DNA of 64,000 nt from JABFRJ01 sp963847145. Its GTDB lineage: Bacteria > Pseudomonadota > Alphaproteobacteria > Rhizobiales > Hyphomicrobiaceae. The translations under genes were made by a program, and so were the position numbers. Below are positions 8,850-17,767 of the stretch, piece by piece; positions within the stretch are counted from its first letter, which is position 1; each line of letters starts with the position of its first letter. The notes under the pieces were generated by a model that was not told the DNA's origin, did not search any database, and saw nothing but the letters and a program-made list of their open reading frames with translations. The stretch is from assembly GCA_963847145.1 (NCBI GenBank), contig CAWJYN010000001.1, positions 248,001-312,000 on the forward strand. Reading direction: 5' to 3'.

Positions 8850-8973
8850 CGTAGGTTGGGTTAGCTGCGTTTCAGCAGCGTAACCCAACAGCTCCCCGGC
8901 CGTGAAAGTTGGGTTACCCCGCAAGGGGACATCCAAGTGGTCACGCCGCGACGGGCGCCTGACCCAACCTACG
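8850..8973. repeat. Palindromic repeat element (TAGGTTGGGT type) between convergent genes
   Basis: The terminal inverted repeats cgtaggttgggt (8850-8861) and acccaacctacg (8962-8973) bound a 124-base element. Inside, 8855-8889 forms a near-perfect hairpin (gttgggtta...taacccaac with GCTGC/GCAGC extending it), and a third gttgggtta copy lies at 8908-8916. It sits between the second GH114-like gene and haaO. The form suggests a MITE-like or REP-like non-autonomous repeat; other copies would be expected in this genome. No open reading frame is visible within it. Confidence 0.75.
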
Positions 8974-8977
8974 AATT

Positions 8978-9532
8978 CTACAGTGACGCCCAACCCACCG
9001 GTGGTTCCTTCCCCGGATGCACTGTCCCGCACGTCTTGCACATGCGCTTGGCTTCGTCGCCATAAAACGCGGTGAACAACGGCGGCAGGTCTTTGACGAT
9101 GTCGCGCACCTGCACCTCGACCCGGTGTACCAGCCCGCCGCACTTGAAGCAGAACCACTCGAAGCCGTCGCGATCATTGTCGCGGCGCGTGCCCTCCACC
9201 ACCAGCCCAACTGAACCCGGCACCGGCCGCTGCGGTGAATGCCGCGCATGCGGTGGCAGGATGAACACATCGCCCTCGCGCACGGGCACATCGTAGATCG
9301 TGCCGCCTTCGGCGATCTTGATCAGCATGTCGCCCTTGAGCTGGTAGAAAAACTCTTCGACCGGATCATCGTGGAAATCGACACGCTGGTTGGGCCCGCC
9401 GACGATCATCACAGTCATGCCAGTCTGATGGTCGAACAATTGCTTGTTGCTCACCGGCGGCTTCAGCAAGTGCTGGTTGGCGTCGATCCAGCGCTGGAAG
9501 TTGAACGGCTTGAAGGAGGGGTGATTTGGCAT
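8978..9532 (-). CDS. nbaC: 3-hydroxyanthranilate 3,4-dioxygenase
   Basis: A 184-residue cupin dioxygenase that opens the ring of 3-hydroxyanthranilate, leading to quinolinate or, in degradation, to 2-aminomuconate. Iron ligands H54, E60 and H98 and substrate residues R50, R102 and E113 keep the spacing of the Cupriavidus enzyme. Bacterial-type C-terminal CxxC pairs C128/C131 and C165/C168 bind a second, rubredoxin-like iron. The start MPNHPSFKPFNF is chosen over an ATG 33 bases upstream. No kynureninase, kynurenine monooxygenase or semialdehyde-processing gene lies in the window, so the pathway (NAD synthesis or tryptophan/nitrobenzoate breakdown) cannot be decided. Confidence 0.95.
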   Translation of the reverse strand: MPNHPSFKPFNFQRWIDANQHLLKPPVSNKQLFDHQTGMTVMIVGGPNQRVDFHDDPVEEFFYQLKGDMLIKIAEGGTIYDVPVREGDVFILPPHARHSPQRPVPGSVGLVVEGTRRDNDRDGFEWFCFKCGGLVHRVEVQVRDIVKDLPPLFTAFYGDEAKRMCKTCGTVHPGKEPPVGWASL

Positions 9533-9657
9533 GGGGGTTTCCCGGGCTGAGCTGCAGCGCTGCAAGCCTCAACAAACCCGCAATTGCCCCGGCCGGCAAG
9601 TAGCGGTGGCGGTTCAATCAGGTATGTCAAACGGGCGGGCCTGAACAATTTGGCCGA

Positions 9658-9734
9658 TGGTACCAGCTCCCGGTCTTGAACCGGGGACCTCTAGATCCAC
9701 AATCTAGCGCTCTAACCAACTGAGCTAAGCCGGC
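9658..9734 (-). tRNA. tRNA-His (anticodon GTG), no encoded G-1
   Basis: The cloverleaf folds completely: acceptor GCCGGCT/AGCTGGT, D arm GCTC...GAGC, anticodon stem CTAGA/TCTAG with loop TTGTGGA (anticodon GTG), T arm CCCGG TTCAAGA CCGGG, and encoded CCA at 9658-9660. The base before position 1 is T, not G; the first pair is G1:U72 and the discriminator is A73. These replace the otherwise universal G-1:C73 identity element, a state known from a large group of alphaproteobacteria with an altered HisRS. Confidence 0.97.
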
Positions 9735-9948
9735 ATTCCAATGGACTGCCCGTGCAAAACGCGCGATTGCGATTTGATCGTGGGCGGGTCAGGTGCTTGG
9801 CCGAGTTCGGCCAGAAACTACCGTCGACGCTCCCATGCCATAACAGACGCAGCAGCGCAACCACGGCGGAATGGCCGAACGTGGGCCCCGTGTCATTGAC
9901 GGCACCAGCCGCTGGCGTTAGCCCCGGTCCGGGGAACAGTGGGGTCGA

Positions 9949-10842
9949 ATGCGGCGGCGTTTCTTTCTGATGTACAACCCAGCGGCCGGCGCTGCCAGGG
10001 GCAGCGTTGTCGAGCAGGTCGAGCGTGCTCTCCTGGCCGGCGGCGGCTCGGTTGCGCGTGCCACCGCCACGACCGTTGCAGCCGCGGCGGTTGAGGCCTT
10101 ATCGGCCGCCCGTTCTGGCGCCTTTGACGCGCTCGTCGCGGCAGGCGGCGATGGTACTGTGCGGCAAGCGGCCATCGCCACGCTTGGTACGCCTTGTGCT
10201 GTGGGCGCGATCATGATCGGCACTGGCAACGTACTGGCCCACGAGTTGGGCCTGCCACGCCAGCCCCAGGCCATTGCCGCCATGTTGCGCGAGGGGCCAG
10301 CGATACCCATCGAACTCGGCCGCGCGAACGGAACACCTTTCTTGCTGATGGCCGGTGCCGGGCTTGATGGCCGCATCATCGCGCGGCTTCATCAGCCCTT
10401 GAAGCGGTGGATCGGCAAGGCCGCCTTCGCGCCAGCAACACTGGCCGCGCTGGCTGGTCCCCTCGATCAAATCGCGGTCCAGATCGACGGCCGTGTCCGC
10501 GTCTGCACCTGGGCGATCGTGACCAATGCCGGGCGTTACGGGAGCACCTTCCGGCTGACATCCGCCGTATCACTCAGAACGCCTGGCATGGCCGCCTTGC
10601 TGTTTAAGGCCCGCAGCCGGGCCGAACTGGCAGCACAGGTCATCGCGCTGGCGTTCGGGCGGCTGGATGCGCGTGCAGCGCTCGATCCGGAGTGGGTCGC
10701 CATTTACCCTTGTACGCAAGTGCGGATCGAAGCAGAGCCGCCGACGGCCCTCCAGATCGACGGCGATCTGTTCGGCATGACTCCAGTCGACATCACACGC
10801 GACGGCGGGCAAATCGCCATGATTGTTCCGGGCGGTCAGTGA
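9949..10842 (+). CDS. Diacylglycerol kinase / YegS-like lipid kinase
   Basis: A 297-residue protein with the diacylglycerol-kinase catalytic fold. It begins with the nucleotide-binding strand FFLMYNPAAGAARG, has the signature GGDGT at residues 66-70, and a GTGNVLAHELG motif near residue 92, followed by the C-terminal beta-sandwich of the family (LQIDGDLFG). Such enzymes phosphorylate lipid hydroxyls (diacylglycerol, sphingoid bases or similar) at the membrane. The start ATG at 9949 leads directly into the first strand. It lies between tRNA-His and a peptide-transporter binding protein with no operon partner, so the lipid substrate is open. Confidence 0.85.
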   Translation: MRRRFFLMYNPAAGAARGSVVEQVERALLAGGGSVARATATTVAAAAVEALSAARSGAFDALVAAGGDGTVRQAAIATLGTPCAVGAIMIGTGNVLAHELGLPRQPQAIAAMLREGPAIPIELGRANGTPFLLMAGAGLDGRIIARLHQPLKRWIGKAAFAPATLAALAGPLDQIAVQIDGRVRVCTWAIVTNAGRYGSTFRLTSAVSLRTPGMAALLFKARSRAELAAQVIALAFGRLDARAALDPEWVAIYPCTQVRIEAEPPTALQIDGDLFGMTPVDITRDGGQIAMIVPGGQ

Positions 10843-10957
10843 AAACTCGCGATCAGCGGCCTCTCGATCAGAGGCCGCTCGATTGACGAGATCGACCCCT
10901 TCCGCTTCACTCCTGCAAACTGCGCGCTATGGGGCGCCGGACCGGGAACGAACCACC

Positions 10958-12541
10958 ATGACGGGAATTCTCAAGAGGTGCCACGCGGTGTTGGCTGCGG
11001 GGCTGCTGTTGGCCGGCCTCGCGGTGGCGCCCGCGCAGGCGCAAACAACGTTGCGCGCCGCCATGCACTCCGATCTCAAGGTGATCGATCCGGTCTGGAC
11101 GTCGGCGCTGATCACAACGCACCACGGTTTTATGGTCTATGATCAGCTTTTTGCGCTCGACGAAAAACTGGTCATCAAGCCGCAAATGATCGACACCTGG
11201 AGTGCCAGCGACGACAAACTCACCTGGACCTTCAAACTGCGCGACGGGCTCCTCTGGCACGACGGCGCGGCGGTGACGGCAGATGATTGCGTGTCCTCAA
11301 TCAAGCGCTGGGCCGTCAAAGACGGCATGGGCCAGAAGCTGATGGGCTTCATCAAAGAGATCAAAGCCACCGACGCCAAGACTTTCACGTTCGCCATGAA
11401 AGAACCCTACGGCTTGGTCGTCGACACGCTGGGCAAGGCCACGTCAAACGTCCTCTTCATGATGCCCAAGCGGGTCGCCGATGGCGACCCCAACACGCAG
11501 CTGTCCGAGACCGTCGGCTCTGGACCCTACATCTTCAAGCGCGACGAATGGAAGCCCGGCGAAAAAGCCGTCTATGTCAAAAATCAAAAGTATGTGCCCC
11601 GCGCCGAACCGCCGTCGGGTTTCTCTGGTGGTAAGGTCGTCAACGTCGATCGGGTCGAATGGATTTGGATCGCCGACAACCAGACGCAGATCAACGCGCT
11701 GCAGAACGGCGAGATCGATCTGATCGAAGCACCAACGCATGATCTCGTCGAGCTGCTGCTCAAAGACAAAAACGTTGCGACCTATGTGGCGGCGCCGATG
11801 GGACGCCAGTACGCCATGCGCTTCAATATGCTCCACAAGCCGTTTGACAACGCCAAGATCCGGCAGGCGGTCGCCTACGCGTTCAATCAGAAGGATTTTC
11901 TTGATGCGGTGGTCGGCAATCCGAACTTCTACGTGATCTGCAAATCGCTCTATCCGTGCGGCTCACCCAACGAAACCACCAAAGGCTTGGAAGACAAACT
12001 GGAGGGCAACTTGGCGAAGGCCAAGGCACTCTTGGCCGAAGCGGGATACGATGGCACGCCCGTGGTGATGATGCAGTCAACCGACGTCAGCGCGCTGTCC
12101 AATCTCGCTCCAGTTGCAAAATCACTCATGGAAAAGATCGGTCTCAAGGTCGATCTGCAGGCGACCGACTGGCAGACGGTGGTGACGCGCCGCGTCAAGC
12201 GCGATCCGCCGGACAAAGGTGGCTGGAACGTGTTCTTCACATCGTGGGGCTCCATCGACGTTATGGACCCCGTGTCAACGAACTTCTTCAACGCCACGTG
12301 CGAGAAAGCGACGTTTGGCTGGCCCTGCGATGAAGCGCTGGAGAAGCTGCGCGACACCTATGCGCGCGAAACCGATGTCGGCAAACGCAAAGCCATCGCC
12401 GAGGCCGTGAGCGTGCGCGTCAGCGAGTACCCGACGCACATCCACCTCGGCCAGTACTTGCAGCCCACCGCTTACCGTAAAAACCTCAGCGGCTTGCTGG
12501 TGGCGTCTAACTTGGTGCTGTGGAATGTGAGCAAGAAGTAG
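10958..12541 (+). CDS. Family 5 (dipeptide/oligopeptide-type) ABC transporter substrate-binding protein
   Basis: A 527-residue periplasmic binding protein. Residues 1-27 are a Sec signal peptide (hydrophobic LAAGLLLAGLAVAPAQAQ). The mature part has the SBP_bac_5 layout: TTHHGFMVYDQLFALD, the TWTFKLRDGLLWHDG signature, GSGPYIFKRDEWKPGEKAV, and a C-terminal lobe with LAKAKALLAEAGYDG. It would capture peptides or similar ligands for a Dpp/Opp-type importer. No permease or ATPase gene follows; a hairpin lies ten bases after the stop, so this is an orphan binding protein. The open frame extends 45 codons further upstream, but the signal peptide fixes the start at 10958. Confidence 0.9.
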   Translation: MTGILKRCHAVLAAGLLLAGLAVAPAQAQTTLRAAMHSDLKVIDPVWTSALITTHHGFMVYDQLFALDEKLVIKPQMIDTWSASDDKLTWTFKLRDGLLWHDGAAVTADDCVSSIKRWAVKDGMGQKLMGFIKEIKATDAKTFTFAMKEPYGLVVDTLGKATSNVLFMMPKRVADGDPNTQLSETVGSGPYIFKRDEWKPGEKAVYVKNQKYVPRAEPPSGFSGGKVVNVDRVEWIWIADNQTQINALQNGEIDLIEAPTHDLVELLLKDKNVATYVAAPMGRQYAMRFNMLHKPFDNAKIRQAVAYAFNQKDFLDAVVGNPNFYVICKSLYPCGSPNETTKGLEDKLEGNLAKAKALLAEAGYDGTPVVMMQSTDVSALSNLAPVAKSLMEKIGLKVDLQATDWQTVVTRRVKRDPPDKGGWNVFFTSWGSIDVMDPVSTNFFNATCEKATFGWPCDEALEKLRDTYARETDVGKRKAIAEAVSVRVSEYPTHIHLGQYLQPTAYRKNLSGLLVASNLVLWNVSKK

Positions 12542-12551
12542 GCTCCGCAAT

Positions 12552-12578
12552 GGTGTCAGACCCCATGGGTCTGACACC
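12552..12578. repeat. Hairpin GGTGTCAGACCC / GGGTCTGACACC, copy 1
   Basis: A perfect 12-base-pair stem (12552-12563 with 12567-12578) with a three-base loop begins ten bases after the stop of the solute-binding-protein gene. No T-tract follows, so it is not a classical intrinsic terminator. A second copy at 62203-62234 carries a compensated G:C to A:T change in the stem. A related half-site (ggggtcagatcc) lies near 12734. Confidence 0.75.
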
Positions 12579-12777
12579 CAGGCCGGTGCTCGCGCCGCCT
12601 AGTCGTCGGTAGCGTGAGAGACTACGTGCAAGGCTCGGCGACGCTCATCGGCCCGGTTGCCGCCGTGTCGCGCAGTAAAACGAGGTAAGTAGCCTGCAGG
12701 CATGAGTCCACGCGAGACGGTGGGCTTGTAACGTGGGGTCAGATCCAACCGTCTGCTCCCTTGGCAAAGGGCCACTC

Positions 12778-15477
12778 ATGGGTATTCACGACAAAGCCGC
12801 TCCGTTCGCTCCGGGCACCGCCGGCGACACCGATCCGGCCGAGACCCGCGATTGGCTCGCCTCCTTCGAGGGTGCCGCCAGCCACGCCGGCAAAGAGCGG
12901 GCGAAGTTCCTGCTCGAACGCCTCGAAGAACGCGCCAAGGAACTTGGCATCCTGACCGAGATCCCGCCGTTCTCGCCTTATCGCAATACCATCCCGCTCG
13001 ACGAGCAGCCGGCCTATCCGGGTGACCTCGCCACCGAGGAGCGCAACACCGCGATCATCCGCTGGAATGCGCTAGCGATGGTGATGCGCGCCAACGCGGC
13101 GCACGGCGACCTTGGCGGACACATCGCCAGCTATGCCTCTGCTGCTGAAATCTTCGAGATGGGCTTCAATCATTTCTTCAAGACGGCGGCTGATCCGAGC
13201 CAGGGGGACCTCGTTTTCTTCCAGCCGCATTCCGCGCCAGGCATTTACGCACGGGCGTTTCTGGAGGGACGCTTAAGTGAGCAGCGTCTGGCACACTACC
13301 GTCAGGAGATCGGCGGTAAAGGCTTTGGCCTCAGCTCCTATCCGCACCCCTATCTGATGCCGGACTTCTGGCAGTTGCCGACCGGCTCTATGGGGCTCGG
13401 GCCGATCAATGCCGTCTATCAGGCGCGTTTCCTCCGCTATCTGCGCGACCGCAAGCTCGCTGATACGGACGGCCGCCACGTCTGGGGCGTGTTTGGCGAT
13501 GGCGAAATGGACGAGCCGGAAAGTCTCGCCGGCTTGTCGCTGGCCGCCCGTGAGAACCTCGACAATCTGACCTTCATCATCAACTGCAACTTGCAGCGGC
13601 TCGATGGCCCCGTGCGCGGCAATGGACAGATCATCCAGGAGCTTGAGGCGACGTTCCGAGGCGCGGGCTGGAATGTCATCAAGGTGCTGTGGGGGTCCGA
13701 CTGGGACGCGTTGTTCGCCCGCGACACACAGCATGCGTTGCTGCGCCGGTTCGCGGCCACGGTCGATGGCAAATACCAGACACTCGGCGCCAAAGATGGC
13801 GCCTATAACCTCGCGCATTTCTTCGGCGAAGATGAAACTGTCAAGGCGCTGGTCCGTCATATGTCGGACGCCGACATCGATGGGCTCAAGCGGGGCGGTC
13901 ACGACTTCCGCAAGCTCTTTGCGGCGTTCGCGATGGCAAAAGCCACCAAGGGCAAGCCAACCGTCATCCTTGCGAAGACAAAAAAGGGCTACGGCATGGG
14001 CGGTGCCGCCGAGAGCCGTATGACTGCGCATCAGGCTAAGAAGCTCGATGTGGACGCACTGAAGACCTTGCGCGACCGGTTCTCCATCCCGCTCAGCGAT
14101 GAGGATGTGGCGAACCTGCGCTTCTATCGTCCCGCCGAAACCAGTCGCGAGATCAGCTATCTCAAGGAGCGGCGCTCAAGCCTGGGCGGGTTTATGCCGC
14201 GGCGGCAGACGCAGTCACAGCCCATCACTGTGCCGGCCATCTCGACTTATGCGGACTTCGCATTGAAGGCCGATGGAAAAGAGATGTCGACGACGATGGC
14301 ACTGGTGCGCATGGTCGGCACGCTTCTGCGCGACAAGCAGTTGGGACCGCGTATCGTGCCCATCGTGGCGGATGAAGCGCGCACGTTCGGCATGGCTAAC
14401 TTGTTCCGCCAGATCGGCATCTACGCCCCGCAGGGTCAGCTGTATGAGCCCGAAGACGCCAGCTCCATGTTGAGCTATCGCGAAGCCAAAGACGGGCAGC
14501 TGCTGGAAGAGGGAATCACTGAGGCCGGTGCCTTGTCATCGTGGACAGCCGCAGCCACTGCTTACAGCGCGCACGGCACGCCGATGCTACCGCTTTATAT
14601 CTACTATTCCATGTTCGGGTTCCAGCGCGTCGGCGATCTGATCTGGGCTGCCGCTGATCAACGGGCGCGGGGATTTCTGATCGGCGCGACGGCTGGGCGC
14701 ACGACGCTCGGCGGCGAGGGCCTGCAACACCAGGATGGCTCGAGCCACGTCATGGCTGCCACCATTCCGAACTGCCGCGCCTATGATCCGGCTTTTGCGG
14801 GCGAACTGGCCGTGATCCTGGATCACGGCGCGCGCTCGATGATGGAGCGCCGCGAGGATGCGTTTTACTACATCACCGTCATGAACGAGACCTATGCGCA
14901 GCCGGCGCTACCCGCTGGGGTCGACGCTGATGTCATCAAAGGGCTGTACCGCTATGGTGAGCGCGCTGCGTCCACAGCTCCCAAGGGGATGATCCGGTTG
15001 ATTGGCTCTGGCGCAATCCTGCGCGAGGTCATCGCCGCTGCCGATCTGCTGGCAGCCGACTGGGGCGTCAATTCCGAGATTTTTTCCGCCACCAGCTTCA
15101 GTGAACTCGCGAGGGACGCGCGCGAGGCCGCGCGTTGGAACCGGTTGCATCCTGATCAACCCGAGCGGTCGCCACATGTAACCCGGATGCTGCAGGGTTC
15201 GAACCCCATCATCGCCGCCACCGACTACGTCGCGGCGCTGCCACAGATGATTGCGCCCTACATTGACGCGCGCCTCGTCGCGTTGGGGACCGACGGCTTC
15301 GGCCGGAGCGATACCCGCTCAGCGCTGCGCCGCTTCTTCGAAATGGATCGACATCACATTGTCGTTGCGGCGTTGCATGAATTGGCGCGCCGCAGCGAGG
15401 TGCCGCGCCCCATCCCCGCAGAAGCTATCCGGCGTTATGGTCTCGACACCAGCGCCCCACCACCCTGGCAGGCGTGA
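12778..15477 (+). CDS. aceE: Pyruvate dehydrogenase E1 component, homodimeric type
   Basis: An 899-residue thiamine-diphosphate enzyme of the AceE family, decarboxylating pyruvate and transferring the acetyl group to the lipoyl E2. It has the transketolase-like N-terminal domain with the ThDP/Mg motif GDGEMDEPES followed by the Asn of FIINCNLQRLDG, AceE-specific blocks such as YRNTIPLDEQP, and a C-terminal segment HHIVVAALHELARR. Length matches the E. coli protein. The start 12778 (MGIHDKAAPF) is preferred to one 45 bases upstream. Neither aceF (E2) nor lpd (E3) is adjacent, and many alphaproteobacteria instead use the two-subunit PdhA/PdhB, so this copy may be a second E1 or work with distant partners. 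Confidence 0.94.
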   Translation: MGIHDKAAPFAPGTAGDTDPAETRDWLASFEGAASHAGKERAKFLLERLEERAKELGILTEIPPFSPYRNTIPLDEQPAYPGDLATEERNTAIIRWNALAMVMRANAAHGDLGGHIASYASAAEIFEMGFNHFFKTAADPSQGDLVFFQPHSAPGIYARAFLEGRLSEQRLAHYRQEIGGKGFGLSSYPHPYLMPDFWQLPTGSMGLGPINAVYQARFLRYLRDRKLADTDGRHVWGVFGDGEMDEPESLAGLSLAARENLDNLTFIINCNLQRLDGPVRGNGQIIQELEATFRGAGWNVIKVLWGSDWDALFARDTQHALLRRFAATVDGKYQTLGAKDGAYNLAHFFGEDETVKALVRHMSDADIDGLKRGGHDFRKLFAAFAMAKATKGKPTVILAKTKKGYGMGGAAESRMTAHQAKKLDVDALKTLRDRFSIPLSDEDVANLRFYRPAETSREISYLKERRSSLGGFMPRRQTQSQPITVPAISTYADFALKADGKEMSTTMALVRMVGTLLRDKQLGPRIVPIVADEARTFGMANLFRQIGIYAPQGQLYEPEDASSMLSYREAKDGQLLEEGITEAGALSSWTAAATAYSAHGTPMLPLYIYYSMFGFQRVGDLIWAAADQRARGFLIGATAGRTTLGGEGLQHQDGSSHVMAATIPNCRAYDPAFAGELAVILDHGARSMMERREDAFYYITVMNETYAQPALPAGVDADVIKGLYRYGERAASTAPKGMIRLIGSGAILREVIAAADLLAADWGVNSEIFSATSFSELARDAREAARWNRLHPDQPERSPHVTRMLQGSNPIIAATDYVAALPQMIAPYIDARLVALGTDGFGRSDTRSALRRFFEMDRHHIVVAALHELARRSEVPRPIPAEAIRRYGLDTSAPPPWQA

Positions 15478-15593
15478 CGTTGAGGCGAGACAGCAACGAT
15501 ACCCTTCACAGCCGCGCTGCGGATCGCTACACGGGTGCGCTGTAGCCGCGCCGTGGCTGGTCATCCGCCCGGCGCAACAGACAGGGAACATTC

Positions 15594-16577
15594 ATGGCAT
15601 CGTCACACCTCGAAGCGGGTAGTCTCGCCACCGTTTTCGGCGGTTCGGGTTTCGTTGGACGCCATACTGTCCGCGCGCTCGCGCGAGACGGATGGCGGGT
15701 TCGCGCGGCTATGCGCCGGCCCGATCTCGCCGGCCATCTGCAACCCATGGGTGGCGTTGGCCAGATCGCAGCCGTGCAGGCCAACCTGCGCTATCCGGCG
15801 TCAATCGCTGCCTCACTCGACGGTGCCGATGTTGCCATCAACTTGGTTGCTATTCTCTACAAAAGTGGTGCGCAGACATTCGACGCCGTGCACGTCGATG
15901 GTGCCCGCGCTGTTGCCCGCGCGGCCAAGGCCGCCGGCGTGCAGCGCTTCATCCACATCTCCGGGATCGGCGCCGATCAACGGTCGCCCGGCAACTACGG
16001 CCGCACCAAAGCCGCCGGCGAAGCAGCCGTGCTGGAAGAGTTTCCCGATGCTGTCATTCTCCGGCCGTCCATTGTGTTTGGACCCGAAGATGGCTTTTTC
16101 AATCGCTTTGCCAACATGGCCCGCATGGCGCCGCTGATGCCGCTCGTTGGCGGCAAGACGAAGTTCCAGCCGGTCTATGTCGGCGATCTTGCGCTAGCCA
16201 TTCTCGCAGCTGCCAATGGCAAAGCGCGGCCCGGTACAGTCTATGAAATCGGCGGCCCAGAGGTCGACACGTTCCGTGGCCTGCTGGACAAGACGCAAGC
16301 TTGGGCTGGTCGCAAAAGGCCCTATTTTCCGATGCCGTTCTGGCTCGCCAAACTCGCGGCGTTCGCGACAGTGCCGCTGCCGAACGGCTTGCGCCCGCTT
16401 ACCGTTGATCAAGTGCGGATGCTGCAAAAGGACAACGTCGTCAGCGCTGCCGCCATCGCCGAGGGCCGCACACTCGCCGGCCTGGGTGTCACGCCAGCCC
16501 AATCTATCTCATCGATTGTGCCAGCGTACCTGGAGCGCTATCAGCCTAAGGGTCAGTATGCGCATTACCGGGGCTGA
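15594..16577 (+). CDS. NDUFA9-like NAD(P)-binding protein (complex I-associated atypical SDR)
   Basis: A 327-residue atypical short-chain dehydrogenase. The N-terminal nucleotide-binding motif is VFGGSGFVGRHTVRAL, followed by FIHISGIGAD, NYGRTKAAGEAAV and VILRPSIVFGPEDGFFNRFA. This pattern matches the family of the complex I subunit NDUFA9/39 kDa and bacterial homologues often annotated as complex I NDUFA9 subunit family proteins, thought to bind NADPH structurally. No nuo genes adjoin. A ribosome site AGGGAA precedes the ATG. It ends six bases before the sirtuin gene, so the two are probably co-transcribed. Confidence 0.85.
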   Translation: MASSHLEAGSLATVFGGSGFVGRHTVRALARDGWRVRAAMRRPDLAGHLQPMGGVGQIAAVQANLRYPASIAASLDGADVAINLVAILYKSGAQTFDAVHVDGARAVARAAKAAGVQRFIHISGIGADQRSPGNYGRTKAAGEAAVLEEFPDAVILRPSIVFGPEDGFFNRFANMARMAPLMPLVGGKTKFQPVYVGDLALAILAAANGKARPGTVYEIGGPEVDTFRGLLDKTQAWAGRKRPYFPMPFWLAKLAAFATVPLPNGLRPLTVDQVRMLQKDNVVSAAAIAEGRTLAGLGVTPAQSISSIVPAYLERYQPKGQYAHYRG

Positions 16578-16583
16578 TCTCCC

Positions 16584-17306
16584 ATGAAGCTCTCCGACAT
16601 CCGCCGTATTGTGATCCTAACCGGCGCCGGCATCTCGGCCGAGAGCGGGATCGCGACGTTCCGGGACAAAGACGGCTTGTGGGCCAAACACGATGTAAGC
16701 GAAGTCGCCACACCAGAGGCCTACACGCGCAACCCCGCCAAGGTGCAGGGTTTCTACAACCAGCGCCGCCGTGACGTTACGGGCGCCAAGCCCAATGCTG
16801 CTCACGCTGCGCTGGCCCGTCTTGAGCAGGAACTGCCAAAACTCCGCGCGGGCGCCAACGTTCTCGTCGTAACGCAGAACGTTGACCCACTGCATGAGCG
16901 GGCCGGGACCAGAAACTTGATCCATATGCACGGCGAGTTGTTGTCCGCGTGGTGCAAAGCCTGCGGGGCCAAGCACGCCTGGGAGCATGATCTGTCAGCC
17001 GACACGGTCTGCCCAGCCTGCACGAAAGCCGGTCGCATGCGCCCCGACATCGTCTGGTTCGGCGAGATGCCCTATCACATGGAGCGTATTGAGGACGCGT
17101 TGTTCGAGGCCGAAATGTTCATTTCGATCGGCACCTCCGGCAACGTGTATCCCGCCGCTGGCTTCGTCGCTGGCGCGCGTGCTGCTGGTGCCGTCACCGT
17201 CGAACTCAACCTCGAACCGAGCGAAGGCAGCAGCCAGTTCCACATCGCCCGCCACGGCCCGGCCAGCCAGGTAGTGCCTGGGTTTGTCGAAGCCTTGCTG
17301 GCTTAG
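16584..17306 (+). CDS. cobB: Sir2-family NAD-dependent protein deacylase (CobB type)
   Basis: A 240-residue sirtuin. The NAD motif GAGISAESGI, TQNVDPLHERAG and catalytic His in HMHGEL are present, and the zinc ribbon is formed by CKAC and CPAC. FYNQRRR carries the Tyr-x2-Arg pair that marks class III sirtuins acting on succinyl and other acidic acyl-lysines as well as acetyl-lysine. Predicted to reverse lysine acylation of metabolic enzymes such as acetyl-CoA synthetase. It follows the NDUFA9-like gene by six bases and is convergent with the DUF350 gene (nine-base gap). Confidence 0.95.
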   Translation: MKLSDIRRIVILTGAGISAESGIATFRDKDGLWAKHDVSEVATPEAYTRNPAKVQGFYNQRRRDVTGAKPNAAHAALARLEQELPKLRAGANVLVVTQNVDPLHERAGTRNLIHMHGELLSAWCKACGAKHAWEHDLSADTVCPACTKAGRMRPDIVWFGEMPYHMERIEDALFEAEMFISIGTSGNVYPAAGFVAGARAAGAVTVELNLEPSEGSSQFHIARHGPASQVVPGFVEALLA

Positions 17307-17315
17307 GTCTTTGGG

Positions 17316-17714
17316 TTACGGCACAAACGATGCCGCATTAATCAACCCGGCGCAGATCGATGCGGCAGCGAAACATAAGGCGCCGGCTGCGTTGTTGGTT
17401 TCGATGACCCGCGGCAGCAGCCAATAGAGTGTCCAATAGACAGCCAGTTGCACGCAACCCGCAATCACCCCCCAAATCAGGAAATCCGTAAAAGCGGCGT
17501 GGGTATAGGACGCCACCAGTATCGGGCAGGTAAAGCCGATCATCGCGCCGCTGAGTGCAATCGCTGGCGCCAATTGACCGGCCTTGATGTCGCGCGCCTC
17601 ATCGTAAGGTGTTGCCCACGTGTACAGAACCATAAAGCCGGCCAGCATGGCGAGGCCCACCACCATGTAGACCGCAAACAGCGCAAATCCTGCGAGCGTA
17701 CCAAGTGATGTCAT
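17316..17714 (-). CDS. DUF350 (YjfL-like) integral membrane protein
   Basis: A 132-residue protein with four hydrophobic segments (about 5-30, 46-68, 75-97, 105-130). The conserved charged loop YTWATPYDEARDIKAGQLAPAIAL followed by SGAMIGF is typical of DUF350, where each half of the protein resembles the other. The quoted stretch is given in two parts of the same loop. In Escherichia coli the homologue YjfL is encoded with a glutathionylspermidine-synthase-like protein and a DUF1190 protein, exactly the genes upstream here. Its function is not known. It is the last gene of the three. Confidence 0.82.
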   Translation of the reverse strand: MTSLGTLAGFALFAVYMVVGLAMLAGFMVLYTWATPYDEARDIKAGQLAPAIALSGAMIGFTCPILVASYTHAAFTDFLIWGVIAGCVQLAVYWTLYWLLPRVIETNNAAGALCFAAASICAGLINAASFVP

Positions 17715-17767
17715 CGCCAGTATCCCCTTCGTTGTTGTGCTAGTTTAAGCCGTGTTGCGTGCAAGTT

